From Ascidia mentula (lineage: Eukaryota; Chordata; Ascidiacea; Phlebobranchia; Ascidiidae): a stretch of 64,000 nt of DNA. This document shows positions 1-11,169 of the stretch, piece by piece. The position numbers were made by a program, and so were the translations under genes. The notes below the pieces were generated by a model. It was not told the DNA's origin and ran no database searches. It worked only from the letters and a program-made list of their open reading frames with translations. The stretch covers positions 12,836,501 to 12,900,500 of the forward strand of contig OX387200.1 of the NCBI GenBank assembly GCA_947561715.1. The letters are read 5' to 3'. Each line of letters opens with the position of its first letter. Position 1 is the first letter of the stretch.

Positions 1-1440
1 TTTTCTCAAATATGGTGAAAAATCCAAAAAATATTTTTCTGAACTTTGTTTATATCTAACATACTTGTGAGGAATTTTTTATACACAAGTTTTGTAGTGC
101 TGCAGTATGCATTATGCAAACATCTATTTGCAATAATATGTCAAAACCGGATTAAAATTTTCAAAAATTTGTTGCTATGCCATTCGCTTGTGTTTGTTTC
201 ACCATCCATACATTCGAAATACTCACAAGCTTGTTTTTTATTCAAAGTAGCTCAAATTTTTAACAAATGAAGTACTACAAGTGTGCTTTTATGGAAAATT
301 TTAACTTCACTGATAGCATGTGTAGTTTTTCCATAAAGACCCTTGCAAATCATGCATTTTTTGTAAACAAGACTAAACACAATATTCAACCATGTTGTGA
401 AATTGTACATGCAATTATTTACACATAATGTCACACGGAATGTTTGACAACTGTATGAATTGCTTTTGAACTGCTTTAGCTGTTGTCTGAAGTTGCTCGA
501 CTGACCTTGTCGAAACCCTTTTTTGTGAATGGAGAAATTGGATTGCATTTTTAATGTGTTGTAGTTATGAAGGTTTCTTTGTGATATCCATGTACATTGT
601 AATGCATAAAAGGTATTTTTGGGTCTGATACTATAACTGAGACCCATTCATGTAACAACATTTTCTTGTCGTTTGGTCTTAGATATACCCCCTACTTGCC
701 TTATTTTACCTTCTAATGCATTTTGGATCTGTTTTGCTAAAACCTTTTGATTAAATACAGGACAAAATTATCTAGCCGACTCATTCCTTTCCTTCCACAA
801 CGACCATTATCTTGTATTTGCTTCGCAGGCTTTATGACGTCACAATGGACATTCAAAATGCTCTTAATGTTTATGTCGAGGGTTCAGGCGATCTATGTAC
901 TTACAGTACAAACTCCATTTTCATTATAACGGCGCGTTGCTGGTCACATTGCAACCGAAATATGTGAAAACACAGAAAATTTGCAAAAAAACAGCGTTAC
1001 ACATATTGACCAAAATTCAACAAAACATTATTGTCGACTTTTGTTGACGCAATGAACTGTTTTTACATCCTAGTACATCCAAATGAATGTATTTTTGTGC
1101 GGCCAAGGCTTACGATCGCAACGCAATGACGATTTCATTTACCGTCTATATATCGACGTTTGGATTCTACGGCCGGCGCAAAATCGTCTATATATATACG
1201 CTTAGAGTAGGGAGAGTTAAATTTCACTAGTTGCATCATTGCATGCAGTTATATACTATTTTCAGTATTCCACACTGAAATTTTAACAATAACTTTTGTA
1301 AATTATTTATACAAATAATTTCAAATCACAACACCACAAATATAACATGTGGCATTCATAAAGTATATTAGATAGACTGCCAAGTCCAAAAATCATACCA
1401 CAGTCCTAAATGTGACAAGTGTTTCCACTGTTTTTTATCT
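1..1440. other. gene-free AT-rich stretch
   Basis: I see no credible gene here. The open frames are short, have no recognisable protein similarity and are not joined by a plausible splice pattern. Two short TA-rich stretches near 1144-1200 repeat a 'cgtctatata' core, but they are too short to classify. Confidence 0.5.
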
Positions 1441-1639
1441 TGGTCTTCCTAAAGAGCGCCATCATGTAACAGCAGCACACAATGACTGGTATCCCAACAT
1501 TTGTAGAAACAGCAAACCCGTATATACCTATGTGCATACATAAAGTGCATCCCTCTTTTATTCAAATTTACGACATGGGTGTTTCGGACCCCCCCCCCCC
1601 CTTTTGTGAAATATTTTGGTCTTTTTTGATAACTAAACA

Positions 1640-1790
1640 AACATCGTGCTTGCATTCGCCATTGTTTCCAAACAGGGAGCATCATTACCAACACTTGGCA
1701 TTGTTACCAAACATGTTGGCATTGTTATGAAAATAAGGTCATTTTTAGTCAGTTTACGGACGAAACGTCGTTTTTCAGTGCCACGTTGTA
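1640..1790. repeat. dispersed repeat, related to 59505-59590
   Basis: A run of 'gcattgttaccaaacatg'-like phrases, each ending in a variant of 'ggcattgtta', occurs here and again inside the hAT element near 59.5 kb. The shared wording and order suggest the same non-autonomous element family, here without recognisable ends. A poly-C run near 1590-1602 lies just upstream. Confidence 0.45.
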
Positions 1791-2094
1791 ATGACAATCG
1801 GTTTATTTACGTGAAAGTCAATTAGTTTAGTTGTTAAACTTTGAAAGTAGTAGTAATAAAACTACGACGCAAGCACTACGGCAAAACCTCGGATCGAGTG
1901 TCCCATAGCTTTACACAATTGCGCAAGCCAGAAAGTCACCGTTTATATGACGATTGGCGTGAACACCGGCGTTCGTATTTTGCGATTCTCGCCCACAATT
2001 AACCTTAGTTTATACCTGAAAATCGGGGAATTCCCTAACAAATTTGGACCCCCCTTTAAAAATTCCTGGATACACCCCTGGCTAAGATAAATCA

Positions 2095-2530
2095 TTTTGT
2101 TCGCAATTTTTTTTTTTTAGGACGCATATTGGTATTTCTATGAAAATAAGTTTTGGTGGTGGGAAATGCCCACCGTGTAGACCTCTGTCACAATGGAAAG
2201 CGTATGTCACAGACCAAACCAGTGATGCATAAGGGTCAAAAAGCGGTTGAATAATCGCACACGCATGTGCTGCTGTCATGGCGCATTTTAGGGTGTTTGG
2301 GGCAGTATTAGTGGGGGTTTGGTCTATTTCAATCACTTGGTGGTGGGTGCTGCTGAAAATTATGGTGAAAATGGAGCACAAAATTAAGGTTGTATTTGTG
2401 AAAAAATAAATCGTTTAAGTGGCCAATCATTCGTGATTTTATGAAAGATCCATTCCAGATCTACAAATTTTAATCAATATTAGTCTCTGGAGAAATGGTT
2501 TAGCCACCCCCTGGGGCATTTGCCTGGTTA
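2095..2530. repeat. dispersed repeat copy A (partner at 24050-24620)
   Basis: A roughly 400-base segment shares ordered phrases with 24050-24620. Both have a '-cgcatatyrgtatttct' opening, a 'gggaaatgcc/ggggaatgcc' phrase, 'ccagtgatgc/ccggtgatgc', 'gcgtgtttggtgcagt'-type text, 'ggtgctgggtgctg'-type text and a 'gccccctgg' phrase near the end. The copies are diverged and contain indels, so this is an old interspersed repeat of unknown class. The 99-residue open frame on the minus strand here has no counterpart in the other copy. Confidence 0.5.
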
Positions 2531-2539
2531 GTCAATATT

Positions 2540-3360
2540 TGGGTAAAAAAGGAACAAAAAATGGAACTGGATTTAATAAATCGTTTAAAAAAAAAGGAAC
2601 TGGATTTAATGAATCGCAAAAAAATGAATCGTTTAACTGCCCACTCATTTGCCTTATTGTGTAAGTCCCAACTCTTCTCTATGCCAGTATTTTTCCACCT
2701 TTTTGAACCACAGAACACTTTTTCTTTTTTTAGTACTGTGGCATTGTACAGAACCAACAACAGGCTCGCACAATTACATTCTAATTATTACAAAATGAGT
2801 CTTATTGTTACACAACAATAAATGAAGCAATTCACGATGGATGATTACTTTCATAAAAAAAGCTATTTACGTCCTTTGTGATAAACAAGTGATTTTCGAC
2901 CAGTGTTCCACGGAACATCAATCAAACTAATAAATTTCACCTGATGATCTTTCACGCAACACCAGTTGAAAATCAGTTTAGTGAAGATAAAAGTCTGCAA
3001 TTAACTGCAACTAGCGTGTCTGGCACCTAAATTGCATTAATGTGCATGTTTACTGTCTCCTTAGGGGGGAAAATCGCAGCATATGAAACAAAAAGATTCT
3101 AAATCAAATCATAAACATGTTTTCCCAATTTTCTTGGTCAATTTAGAAACTTCTGCAAAAGATTTTTAAATTTAAAAATTTTTCTAACTTAGTTCTAAGC
3201 ACTAACAAAAAACATAACAGATGAGCTTTCGTGTCAGTCTGCTGTCAGTTTCTACACGGTCAAGACTTATTCGCCACAGTAAAACCGCACACAAACAGCC
3301 AAGTTGTTACCAGATGCACTAGCTGCCATTAATTCCAGATAATTTTCTTCACTTAAGTGT
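2540..3360. other. no gene seen
   Basis: AT-rich sequence with short overlapping open frames on both strands, some built from near-repeats of 'aaggaactggatttaat' at 2562-2610. No protein family, splice pattern or RNA gene is recognised. Confidence 0.4.
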
Positions 3361-3369
3361 AAATTTTCG

Positions 3370-3545
3370 TGTTTGGTGCTTGGTACTTTTTTGACAATTT
3401 CTGCTGTGCCCAAACAAAAATTTTTTCCCGCAAAAGGATTTAGGTCAGCGCCACACACAACTCCTATCTAAACCAATGCATTTTCACCCAATCTTTACCT
3501 GTAGCATAGCATTGTTGACGTCGCACCCATTGATAACCCAAAGTC
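3370..3545. repeat. dispersed repeat (partner at 57105-57230)
   Basis: Ordered phrases are shared with 57.1-57.2 kb: 'tttggtgcttggta', 'tgcccaaac', 'gtgcattttcacccaatc' and 'gacgyc'. Both copies face the same way and are diverged. The class is unknown. Confidence 0.4.
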
Positions 3546-3577
3546 GGAACCATGAATGACCTACACTTCAAGCATGA

Positions 3578-3748
3578 CCAGATTGGAAAAAATGTCGTAA
3601 TCCTACGCGCACTTTTGCAAAAATTTACCGATAATCCGCGCAATATTAATTAGCTAATGCATTAACTACGAAAAAACGTTGCGATCGGACGCGCAATTAA
3701 AGATCGCCGAAAAAAAACGTCCACGCAAAAAAAAACTTTCCAATCTGG
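3578..3748. mobile_element. 171-base foldback MITE, family 'ccagattgg'
   Basis: The element begins 'ccagattggaaaaaatgt' and ends with the near reverse complement 'aaactttccaatctgg'. Its body closely matches, in reverse orientation, the element at 17731-18027: the phrases around 'cgcgcacttttgc', 'ttaccgataatc', 'attaattagct' and 'cgatcg' recur in order. It is too short to encode a protein, so it is a non-autonomous DNA element. No target duplication was identified, and the superfamily is unknown. Confidence 0.65.
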
Positions 3749-4034
3749 GTGCTTGGCAAGTGCAGTGTACCTGCCAAAATGTGTCACACCTGAAATATTT
3801 GAAAACCACTGGTTCCTAAAAATAAAGTCCAATCTTTATAGTCATCCAAACATCTGAATAAATTTAGGACAAAACAAATTGTATTTGCAGGTCATGCATT
3901 ACAACATTTTCCAAACTTAAAGTAAAATTAGTGATAAAACCATCACCTTAAAATGAAATAACGGCACCACTTGACTTAACACAGCATGTAGCCCAAATCC
4001 AACCTTTCATTTTAAATACACAATGGGGTGAGTA

Positions 4035-4475
4035 ACATTAAAAGCAGAAAAACGGAAAAGCGGGAAAAGCAGGAAATCAACACTAAAAGCAGGAAAAACA
4101 AGAAAAACGGGAAAAGGGAAATTTTGTGCATTTCTAAAAGAGGGAAATGTAGAATTCAAGAAAAACGGAAAAAGTGTGAAATTTTCCCACCTGTCTGAAC
4201 ATTGTGGTGTCAAAACACAGAAAAGACGGGAATGTTTCATTGCAAAGTGTAGTAGAGGTCGCCTTGGCATGATTTGTTGCAAAGCGCAGAGGAAGTCGCC
4301 TTGGCATGATTTGTACAAGTTGAAACGGCATAATACTCAAATAATGAAACATACCCATCTTTTCTGTTTTTCTGTGTTTCAACATCTCAATAGTCGGACA
4401 GGTTGAAAAATTTCACGCTTTTTCCGTTTTTCCGGTTTTTCCTGCTTTTGGTGTTGATTTCCTGCTTTTAGGGAC
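4035..4475. mobile_element. imperfect foldback element with A-rich arms
   Basis: The left arm carries 'aaagcaggaaatcaacac', followed by repeated 'gaaaaacgg' phrases, a 'cacctgtctgaac' phrase and 'acacagaaaa'. The right arm carries the same phrases reverse-complemented in reverse order, ending 'gtgttgatttcctgctttt'. The loop holds a direct repeat of 'gtcgccttggcatgatttgt' at about 4258-4313. The open frames on both strands follow from the arm composition and are not genes. Confidence 0.6.
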
Positions 4476-4919
4476 ATTTACAACCGGATCCTTTTTGGCA
4501 AAGACATCTTTTTCTTTTGTACTAGTATCTTGCATAGCCTGTAGCGTATTTACGGGGCGACGTATATCGATGCGTGGTGTGCTTGCCTACGTCACGTGAA
4601 CATAAATGGTAACTTAATTGTAGCCAGTTTTATTGTTAAACTGTTTGGCAACCCGCCATTCGTAATAATTTTGGCTGTTTATTTTTCGGCTAAAATGATA
4701 TGATGTTTGCTATATGCTTGTTTTTCAAGTGCAGTTAACATTGTCAGCCATTAAGTTGGAAATATACAAAAATGTTTGTCTGTTCTTCGTCATAGGGTTG
4801 CTAGCTCTGATAAGCTACCGTAAAGACATTGCCCAAACTTTTTGTGCTTCCGTACTATATGGTTTTGTATGATGTCCAAAAAATCTCAACTTCTCAAAAC
4901 CATAAAGGGAGAAATTAGA

Positions 4920-5012
4920 ACAAATGGAAACAGCTTCTTTCCGTCGAATTTAAATTCTGCAACAAATCCTTCCTTCCATAAGCGACTGTACATTGTTTGT
5001 TGCATGTACTAC
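4920..5012. repeat. left piece of a degenerate tandem repeat split by the LTR element
   Basis: The sequence contains 'ttctgcaacaaatccttcc', 'ccataagcg' and 'attgtttgttg' in order. The same phrases recur two to three times at 11170-11500, beyond the LTR element. The array, with a unit of about 110 bases, was interrupted when the LTR element inserted. Confidence 0.6.
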
Positions 5013-6046
5013 TGTCGGTTTACCCGTTGTCGGGGTAAGTCCCCGCTTGGTGACCGTGGGGTACGACTGCGTCTCGGCCTCGCACCTAACGGATCCGACT
5101 GAGTCTCGTTGGCAACTCGGCCTCGTAGGCAACTTGCCTTCTCTATCTCTAGGTTTACTGTTGGAGTTAAAGAACTCCTTTACACAAGTCTGTGCGTCTT
5201 CTAAATAGTCTAACTCCCGACTAAACACACACATCCACCAAGCTTCAAGCCAGTCCAAAGTTGTTCATAAATCCATTTATTGATATAATCCAACGAATAA
5301 ATCCAAGTACAGTACAGTACAATTGGGGCTCCTATACAGTGTACTAAAGCAGAACCAACAGCCTAAACCCTTACACAGCAACAGTTAAAACACACTGATT
5401 TGGCAGGCGCTAGTTGCTCTGCTTATATAGTCTGCGGTTGGCCACACGTATTGATACCTTATTTGGAGTTGTTGCGCAACTTGAATGCAACTTGAAGTTG
5501 ACCGATTTGGTCGATTACGTCAGTTATTTTTATAGCTTAATTAACTAAGTGCCCTAATAGGTTATTTATGTATAGGTAGACTTTGTTTTCAGAATAACTA
5601 AAAGTAGTTATGTTTATTTTAGCTTTATTTATCATTTGCGAAAGAAGTACTTGTGTTTAAATCAACCTTTATTTATTATTTGCCAAAGAAATGTCTGTAA
5701 TTATTTTAACTTGATTTACATAGTTAGTTTGGTTGCCTAAGTTACCTATATGACTTTATTGCCCAAATTACATGGTTTATAACACATCTATAATGTGGCT
5801 GCTTCTACCGGCTACAATTTTTTCACCTGCCACCAGCTCGGCAGGTTTTTCCTATTAAATTGTCCGATCAGGAATTGACCTAAACCGGAAATGAGTTCTT
5901 CTTTTTTCCCATGTCGTTTTATTGGACATCACAACTTGGACATGCGTTGAACGCGTGATTACAATGACTTTGGTTTTAACTCTCGGTCATAATATAGTTA
6001 TACGCTTTGGGCCTTTTTTAGTATATACATGTGTTGTGCGGCGACA
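5013..6046 (-). repeat. 3' LTR of the gypsy element
   Basis: This 1034-base copy is almost identical to 10132-11165. It starts TGTCG and ends CGACA, the usual TG...CA form with short inverted ends. In element orientation it is the downstream LTR. Confidence 0.9.
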
Positions 6047-7293
6047 TAATACCCCCCCGCTTGTCTGGTACTTGCGGTCCATATATGAACGCAAGTTGTT
6101 GGTTCTGTTGAAGAGAGCGACGTACAAAGTACACTCACAAATATATTTTATAGTACACCAAAATATATATACATATATATATTTACACAAATTTCCGTTG
6201 TTCGATTGTAACATATATACATATAACAAAGCAATCACGGGACACGATTGTTTAGACGAGGAGACATTTACAAAGATATAATTGTAGATCCACAGATTAT
6301 TTTAGTACATTATGGAGAGCAACGAGAATACGTATACACAAATTTTACATTGATACATAGGCGATAGCTGGTGTTATTAACACAGTAACAAGCGTATAAT
6401 TGATGTTAAGTAAGCGTCTGATTGTTAATAGTTGCCACTATGTTGACTATATATCTCTTTTATTATTTCGCTTTGTCGCTTTGCGAAACTGTTTATAGCG
6501 TTATTAGGCTTTACACCATTGAAATTGCAAGCAAGGTGTAAGTAGGTACACGCGCATTCGTTGTTTGTATCGTGAAATGGCTTGAAAAATTGCTTTAAAA
6601 TTTTGAACTGTGGAAGAGTGATTACATAGGATACCAACTACTTCCACGTTGGTGCCATTTGATATCAGAAAAAGTGAAATATTGGACAGAAGTGTCCTCA
6701 TGAACAAGGCTGTAAATGGCTGTAAAATGCCTTATATGTTGAAGATAAAAACGCAATTCGCATTCCTCGAGGTAAATACAAATCGCGAAATTAAGTGAAG
6801 ATCTACGTTATTTATTGCAAGAAGATCCATTCCACGTCACCCGACTGGGCCCAAATCAGGTTCAGTGGAACGGAGTCTTGTCGCGAATAGATTCCAAACG
6901 TAGGGATCTCATGACTTATATTTATTTGAACAGCACAATTGCATTAATATGTCGGCTGTCACAGTCGCTGATCGAGTGACCCCATTCAGTTATAATAAGG
7001 TTTTGTGGGGTTGATCACTGCTGATGTTTACGTGTTGAAGGATGCGCGTCGCATGAGATAGCTGCCTCAGGAATTTATACCCTGATTTGAGAGATGCAGA
7101 AGGAAAGGCGATGCACGTTGCATGAGATTACATTGGCGGAGTGAAATTGTGTTAAGCATTGATTCGGTTCTTATACATATATAAACACATATAACGTTTT
7201 GGTGGGTCAAACATAAAAAATGTAACGAATCTATGTAAAAAGTGTGCTTTGTTGATTTATCAACATTTGTGCAGATGCCGGGTGTTGGAAATT
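6047..7293 (-). other. non-coding 3' internal region of the LTR element
   Basis: About 1.25 kb between the end of the gag-protease frame and the 3' LTR. I see no polymerase or integrase motif in any frame; the open frames are short and unrelated. TA-rich runs occur at 6130-6185. A C-rich run at 6051-6057 is the complement of the polypurine tract. Confidence 0.65.
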
Positions 7294-9519
7294 TTATGCG
7301 GCCTTCAGTAAACACAGACGGCTCACTATATTTGTAAATTGTAAAAGTCTTGTGACTTTATGGATGACTTCACCAAGACCGGAGTAGTCATACCTTGAAA
7401 TTTCATGGCGGTCATTCCGCATGATGGTCGCTTCTGATTGATGCATACGGAACTGTTCGCAGTTGAATTTGGAAAAATATTTCCCACTTCCATCACCGGA
7501 AAAAGGAGAGTTGACATGCAGTTTTTGTTGCGGTTTAAAAGACTGCTTTGGGAAGCGAGGATTGTTTCCTCCTGTAATTGTTGCATTGCTACTTTGGCGT
7601 TTTCTGACGCTTGGGTACCTGGCCTTTTTGGTTTTGTACTGAGGCAATTTATCTGCAGTTGAAGAAGAGTGAAGTTTAGTTTTTTGTTGATGTTGGGGCA
7701 CGTCTGTTGAGTCAAGTGTGTTTGCCACAACAATACTAGGCTTGTCCTTTGCAGTTGTTTTTATAAGAGTGCTATTTGCATGACTGCCTCGGTGCGGAAC
7801 TTTTACAAGGACTGTATTTATTTCCTTCGAGCTTTCTTTCATGTTAAATTGAACTGATTTCTTGTTTTGTGATGACTGCAACAGATTTTTATCAGGTCTG
7901 ATAAACAAGTCGTGCTTTTGAAGGAAGTAGTATCCGAGAACAGGTCTTTTAACTTTGCAAACAGAGAAAGTTACAGGCATGTTGCCGAAGCCAATGTCAA
8001 TGTTGAGTACAGTTTGTCCAAAGTAGGGTATGGGCTCTCCGCCTGGTCCAATAAAGTCTGATTCAACTTCTTGGGTGTGGTGCTGTGTAACTGGGAGGAA
8101 ATTTTTGGATGATCCAGTGTCCAACAGAAATGACATTTTATTATTTTTGTCGTAGACATGCGGCAAAGAGTTTGAGGCCGACTCGGAATATTGCCGTCGA
8201 TTTGGTGCTTTTGGAATCTGATTCGGTCGGTTCATAGGCCTACAGATGTTGATATTATTGACTTGATTGTAATTGCAAGGTTTGTTGCATTTTAACGCCT
8301 TGTCACCAAAGCGTGCATGATAAAAACACAAGCCATCTGTTGACTGGTGTTGGTGCTGGGAAGACTGAGTATTTATTTGCCCTTGCCTTTGGTATTGTCG
8401 GAAGGGCTGTCTGTGATTTCCTTGTTGTGGCTCGTAATAACCGTTTTGATTTCTATACTGTTGTGCATATTCTTGTCTTGTCGGGCGGTATGAAAACTTT
8501 CGTCGGTTGGTCATATTGTTACTTTTGTTTTGTTCAACAAAATTTCTGCGACTTTGTTGTCTTTGATTGCTTATATCAGACTTTAACTCAGTAAACAGTT
8601 CTTGTATCTGACCGGTAATTCTCTGCATTTCATTGTTTTGTGTCTGATCTTCCGGTACACTATAATCAGTTGGCGTAATGATTCTGTCAGCCAGCAACCC
8701 CAGCTCTTCTAGAGATATGTCTGGGTGTTGGGCGCGAAGTACATTGCTGACGTCCCTTGGCATTTTATCAAGAAAATTGTCCACAACAATTTGGCGTGTT
8801 GTCTCGTCATAGATTGGGTCTTTTGCGCACACTGCGCATAATCGTCCCATGATAGTTGAAGGAAGTTCACCTGAATCTAACCTCAAAGATTTTAGCTTTG
8901 AGAGCCAAGCTGTGCTGCTTGTTCCAGTGGACAAGCGAATTAAAGAATTTTTCAGAGTTGTATAAGGGGTAAGTGAAATAGCTGCCTGTGCAACAACGTG
9001 CTCATATCTGGCACATTGTTCTTGTGAAAATCCTGACAAAAGTTGAGCAAATTTGTCTCTGTCGTCCATTATATTATACGTTTGAAAGTATCGGTCGAGG
9101 TACAGAAAATAAGAGCGGTAGTTGTGTTGCGACCATAGTTTTGGAATTTTAATTCCAGCTGTGAAGTTAAACGTTTGACGTGGAAAAGGTGCGTTTGTAA
9201 AAACATGTTGGTCGGTGTTGGATGGCCTTATGTCAGCATGCTTATCTTGGGAGGGAGGTATGCTAAATGGGTTTCTGCCCAAACTTTCTACATCATTTGT
9301 GTTTGGTCTGGGGGAAGTGCGACCTGAAACTGTGGGATTATCAGGTGGCAGTGTGTTTCCTTGATTTTCAGCCCACAAGGTGTCGGCCGGGGTTTCCATA
9401 CTTGCTCTTATTTGAGTTTGATATCTAGTTCTAGATGCAATCGAGTTACCAGGTGGTACAGTTTTACGTTTTTTATTGCCTTTCTCAGCCAAAGTTGCGG
9501 ACTTTACCACATGCGGCAA
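7294..9519 (-). CDS. Gag-protease polyprotein of the LTR element
   Basis: This is a single 741-residue frame. Its N-terminal half is a Gag capsid-like region, followed by a long Q/N/R-rich basic stretch. A zinc finger of the form C-X2-H-X9-C-X3-C begins at CFYH and ends NKPC; this CHCC spacing, rather than the common CCHC knuckle, is known from the CsRn1 clade of Ty3/gypsy elements. Further on, the motif LLDTGSSKNF is the catalytic core of a retroviral-type aspartic protease. The C-terminal part is low-complexity and unrecognised. Known family roles are particle assembly and RNA packaging (Gag) and polyprotein cleavage (protease). No RT or integrase follows. Confidence 0.85.
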   Translation of the reverse strand: MPHVVKSATLAEKGNKKRKTVPPGNSIASRTRYQTQIRASMETPADTLWAENQGNTLPPDNPTVSGRTSPRPNTNDVESLGRNPFSIPPSQDKHADIRPSNTDQHVFTNAPFPRQTFNFTAGIKIPKLWSQHNYRSYFLYLDRYFQTYNIMDDRDKFAQLLSGFSQEQCARYEHVVAQAAISLTPYTTLKNSLIRLSTGTSSTAWLSKLKSLRLDSGELPSTIMGRLCAVCAKDPIYDETTRQIVVDNFLDKMPRDVSNVLRAQHPDISLEELGLLADRIITPTDYSVPEDQTQNNEMQRITGQIQELFTELKSDISNQRQQSRRNFVEQNKSNNMTNRRKFSYRPTRQEYAQQYRNQNGYYEPQQGNHRQPFRQYQRQGQINTQSSQHQHQSTDGLCFYHARFGDKALKCNKPCNYNQVNNINICRPMNRPNQIPKAPNRRQYSESASNSLPHVYDKNNKMSFLLDTGSSKNFLPVTQHHTQEVESDFIGPGGEPIPYFGQTVLNIDIGFGNMPVTFSVCKVKRPVLGYYFLQKHDLFIRPDKNLLQSSQNKKSVQFNMKESSKEINTVLVKVPHRGSHANSTLIKTTAKDKPSIVVANTLDSTDVPQHQQKTKLHSSSTADKLPQYKTKKARYPSVRKRQSSNATITGGNNPRFPKQSFKPQQKLHVNSPFSGDGSGKYFSKFNCEQFRMHQSEATIMRNDRHEISRYDYSGLGEVIHKVTRLLQFTNIVSRLCLLKAA

Positions 9520-9744
9520 CGTGATGATTGTATATTAGCGTTTTGATGCAATAAATGTTTGTTGAATAAGCTGTTCTTCCTGATGGCACTTTCCTGTAGT
9601 TCCAGTGTTCTTTCTCCGTATGGGATGTAATTAGGAACAAGCTTTAGTAAATCCAATAGTAAGGTAATTCCGTTAGGCGCCTGATAAGGGCATTCTTTTC
9701 TTTGAAAAGAATGAGGGCAGACCAGTTGGTATAATCCGTAATCA

Positions 9745-9920
9745 GTATAAATCCGTATAAATCCGTATAAATCCGTATAAATCCGTATAAATCCGTATAA
9801 ATCCGTATAAATCCGTATAAATCCGTATAAATCCGTATAAATCCGTATAAATCCGTATAATCCGTATAAATCCGTATAAATCCGTATAAATCCGTATAAA
9901 TCCGTATAATCCGTATAATC
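9745..9920. repeat. 10-base tandem repeat in the LTR element leader
   Basis: About 17 head-to-tail copies of a 10-base unit 'aatccgtata', with a few 9-base variants near 9858 and 9905. The array lies between the 5' LTR and the gag start, so it would be in the untranslated leader of the element's RNA. Confidence 0.9.
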
Positions 9921-10131
9921 CGAACAGTTGCCGGAAGTTGTCTTCTTGTTTGTTAATGACTGGTGCAGTTGACTGCTTGCTGTTGCTGTGCTGGGTGCTG
10001 GAACTGGAACGGGTGTGAATTAACCCGTTCGGCGGGAAATTTGACTGCTAAATCCGGGAATGGTCGGAATAATATCCGGACAAGTTTTGATGACACTGAC
10101 TTGTGCACTCGCCAAACTTCTGGGCACCAGT

Positions 10132-11165
10132 TGTCGGTTTACCCGTTGTCGGGGTAAGTCCCCGCTTGGTGACCGTGGGGTACGACTGCGTCTCGGCCTC
10201 GCACCTAACGGATCCGACTGAGTCTCGTTGGCAACTCGGCCTCGTAGGCAACTTGCCTTCTCTATCTCAAGGTTTACTGTTGGAGTTAAAGAACTCCTTT
10301 ACACAAGTCTGTGCGTCTTCTAAATAGTCTAACTCCCGACTAAACACACACATCCACCAAGCTTCAAGCCAGTCCAAAGTTGTTCATAAATCCATTTATT
10401 GATATAATCCAACGAATAAATCCAAGTACAGTACAGTACAATTGGGGCTCCTATACAGTGTACTAAAGCAGAACCAACAGCCTAGACCCTTACACAGCAA
10501 CAGTTAAAACACACTGATTTGGCAGGCGCTAGTTGCTCTGCTTATATAGTCTGCGGTTGGCCACACGTATTGATACCTTATTTGGAGTTGTTGCGCAACT
10601 TGAATGCAACTTGAAGTTGACCGATTTGGTCGATTACGTCAGTTATTTTTATAGCTTAATTAACTAAGTGCCCTAATAGGTTATTTATGTATAGGTAGAC
10701 TTTGTTTTCAGAATAACTAAAAGTAGTTATGTTTATTTTAGCTTTATTTATCATTTGCGAAAGAAGTACTTGTGTTTAAATCAACCTTTATTTATTATTT
10801 GCCAAAGAAATGTCTGTAATTATTTTAACTTGATTTACATAGTTAGTTTGGTTGCCTAAGTTACCTATATGACTTTATTGCCCAAATTACATGGTTTATA
10901 ACACATCTATAATGTGGCTGCTTCTACCGGCTACAATTTTTTCACCTGCCACCAGCTCGGCAGGTTTTTCCTATTAAATTGTCCGATCAGGAATTGACCT
11001 AAACCGGAAATGAGTTCTTCTTTTTTCCCATGTCGTTTTATTGGACATCACAACTTGGACATGCGTTGAACGCGTGATTACAATGACTTTGGTTTTAACT
11101 CTCGGTCATAATATAGTTATACGCTTTGGGCCTTTTTTAGTATATACATGTGTTGTGCGGCGACA
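10132..11165 (-). repeat. 5' LTR of the gypsy element
   Basis: This is the partner of 5013-6046, of identical length and with the same TGTCG/CGACA ends. In element orientation it is the upstream LTR and would carry the promoter. The bases just inside it on the minus strand read TGGTGCC, consistent with a tRNA primer site. Confidence 0.9.
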
Positions 11166-11169
11166 CTAC

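Larger units (their letters stand above)
5009..11169 (-). mobile_element. young Ty3/gypsy LTR retrotransposon, CsRn1-like, gag-protease only
   Basis: Two direct repeats of equal length flank an internal region whose single long gene reads on the minus strand, so the 5' LTR lies at the higher coordinates. The LTRs begin TGTCG and end CGACA. A four-base 'ctac' duplication (5009-5012 and 11166-11169) flanks the element. The primer-binding region just inside the 5' LTR reads TGGTGCC on the minus strand, and a G-rich polypurine tract adjoins the 3' LTR. I recognise Gag and aspartic protease but no reverse transcriptase, RNase H or integrase, so it looks like a non-autonomous member that would need enzymes from a relative. 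Reading by eye I find two mismatches between the LTRs in 1034 bases, so the insertion is very recent. The LTRs and the gag-protease frame look whole. Confidence 0.85.

Noticed and set aside
4007-4406. Several open frames on both strands
   Set aside because: They lie in the arms of an imperfect foldback element and mirror each other.
8313-8594. Plus-strand frame inside gag
   Set aside because: It is the opposite strand of the gag-protease gene with no independent support.
9745-9920. CRISPR-like array
   Set aside because: The units are contiguous with no spacers and lie inside a eukaryotic LTR element.
5013-11165. The repeat pair as a segmental duplication
   Set aside because: TG...CA ends, a four-base target duplication, a primer-site-like sequence, a polypurine tract and gag-protease between the copies identify them as LTRs.
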